DNA of 64,000 nucleotides from Bacteroides sp. Lineage in GTDB: Bacteria; Bacteroidota; Bacteroidia; Bacteroidales; Muribaculaceae. The translations under genes and the position numbers were made by a program. The notes under the pieces were generated by a model that saw only the letters and a program-made list of their open reading frames with translations, searched no databases and was not told the DNA's origin. Shown piece by piece: positions 63,518 to 64,000 of this stretch; position 1 is the stretch's first letter, and each line of letters begins with the position of its first letter. The stretch covers positions 1 to 64,000 of the forward strand of contig JAAVDB010000011.1 in NCBI GenBank assembly GCA_014802015.1, given 5' to 3'.

Positions 63518-63977
63518 ACCCGTTCTCAGATTTTGGCCGTCCTCCGAAGTATTTGAGGCGTGATTTCTTCTTTACCTTGGGATGAGTCTGAAACTCCATG
63601 CTGTTGACATCGAGAATCTTGATGCCGAACAATCCCGTACGTACAGGCACCGACACCGAGTCTCCGTCACGTACATTCCTGTAACGGTCATAGTTGACAC
63701 TTATGATTTTCGGATCGGTATCAGCAAGATTGACACGCAGACTGTAGACATAATATTTCTCACCCGTAGCCACATATCTGCGTCCGACCCGGCGCGTGCG
63801 GTGACGCTCCTCCTTGAAATGTGCGGTGACCACTCCCCGCTCGGTATGCGCAGTGTCACGGTCACTGAACGTATCGTTCAGCAGGAAGAATATGAATGAG
63901 AGCAGCGCGGCTGTAAATACCGCATGACACACATAGTTGAATGCCATCGACTGCGAGCCGGTGAGGTAACGCCACAT
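63510..63977 (-). CDS. Uncharacterised membrane-anchored protein, possibly extending past the window
   Basis: The visible 155 residues have one N-terminal TM helix (MAFNYVCHAVFTAALLSFIFFLL) and a beta-rich, strongly basic soluble part, ending KVKKKSRLKYFGGRPKSENG. The frame stays open upstream of the ATG at 63977 to the window edge, so the true start may be earlier, with more hydrophobic sequence. It overlaps mgtE by 8 bp at the 3' ends. I do not recognise the family. Confidence 0.6.
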   Translation of the reverse strand: MWRYLTGSQSMAFNYVCHAVFTAALLSFIFFLLNDTFSDRDTAHTERGVVTAHFKEERHRTRRVGRRYVATGEKYYVYSLRVNLADTDPKIISVNYDRYRNVRDGDSVSVPVRTGLFGIKILDVNSMEFQTHPKVKKKSRLKYFGGRPKSENGSN

Positions 63978-64000
63978 ACGCCACAGATGCAGCCCGGTGG

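Overview
The window looks like a chromosomal piece of a Bacteroidota genome, order Bacteroidales. Support comes from a SusC/SusD pair, many lipoproteins with a Cys lipobox, DUF families typical of the order (DUF3943, DUF4294, DUF4886), and repeated matches to the Bacteroidota promoter pattern TTTG-N19..21-TAnnTTTG. The fairly high GC of the coding regions and the large coiled-coil (PL29-lyase N-terminal type) lipoprotein suggest a Muribaculaceae-like gut commensal; the family assignment is inference.

Region 1 (1-19130, all + strand) is a pectin/homogalacturonan utilisation locus. It holds a SusC (5' truncated by the window), a SusD, a DUF5123-type surface lipoprotein, a fused GH28-GH105 pectinase, a GH43, a CE8 pectin methylesterase, and then uxaB, uxaA, uxaC and an ExuT-like uptake permease. 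Secreted enzymes would de-esterify and cleave pectin, the Sus proteins bind and import oligomers, ExuT imports uronate, and UxaC-UxaB-UxaA convert galacturonate to 2-keto-3-deoxygluconate. KDG kinase/aldolase, pectate lyases and a hybrid two-component regulator are not in the window.

Region 2 (19130-24000) holds housekeeping genes: a 57-residue 2[4Fe-4S] ferredoxin, glutamate dehydrogenase, NhaD and two uncharacterised genes. Region 3 (about 24060-25960) is an AT-rich accessory island. It has a small two-TM protein on the - strand and a + strand pair encoding a minimal GIY-YIG-like protein and a divergent class III nucleotide-cyclase-like protein, a possible nucleotide-signalling or defence module.

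Region 4 (26000-42000) carries gpmI, a double-ATPase ABC protein, an envelope operon (PCMD-like, Omp85-like barrel, phosphoethanolamine transferase), a GH51 arabinofuranosidase, a 298-bp terminal-inverted-repeat element without transposase, an AAA/DUF4143 ATPase whose start codon sits in a threefold repeat, a DUF3943 protein, a histidine-kinase-like protein lacking its phospho-acceptor His, and cinA-tsaD. Region 5 (41748-42530) contains a consensus promoter, about 320 nt of serial RNA hairpins that match no RNA class I know, and a small HTH regulator gene.

Region 6 (42800-64000) has two large surface lipoproteins, an OmpA-like lipoprotein, a 51-residue membrane protein, an AlkD-like HEAT protein, two POT transporters, two glycan-modification type genes, a TonB receptor with a companion lipoprotein, nadB, a DUF4294 gene without a canonical start, an unexplained 400-bp noncoding element, ksgA, mgtE and a final membrane protein. 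I saw no rRNA, tRNA or CRISPR.
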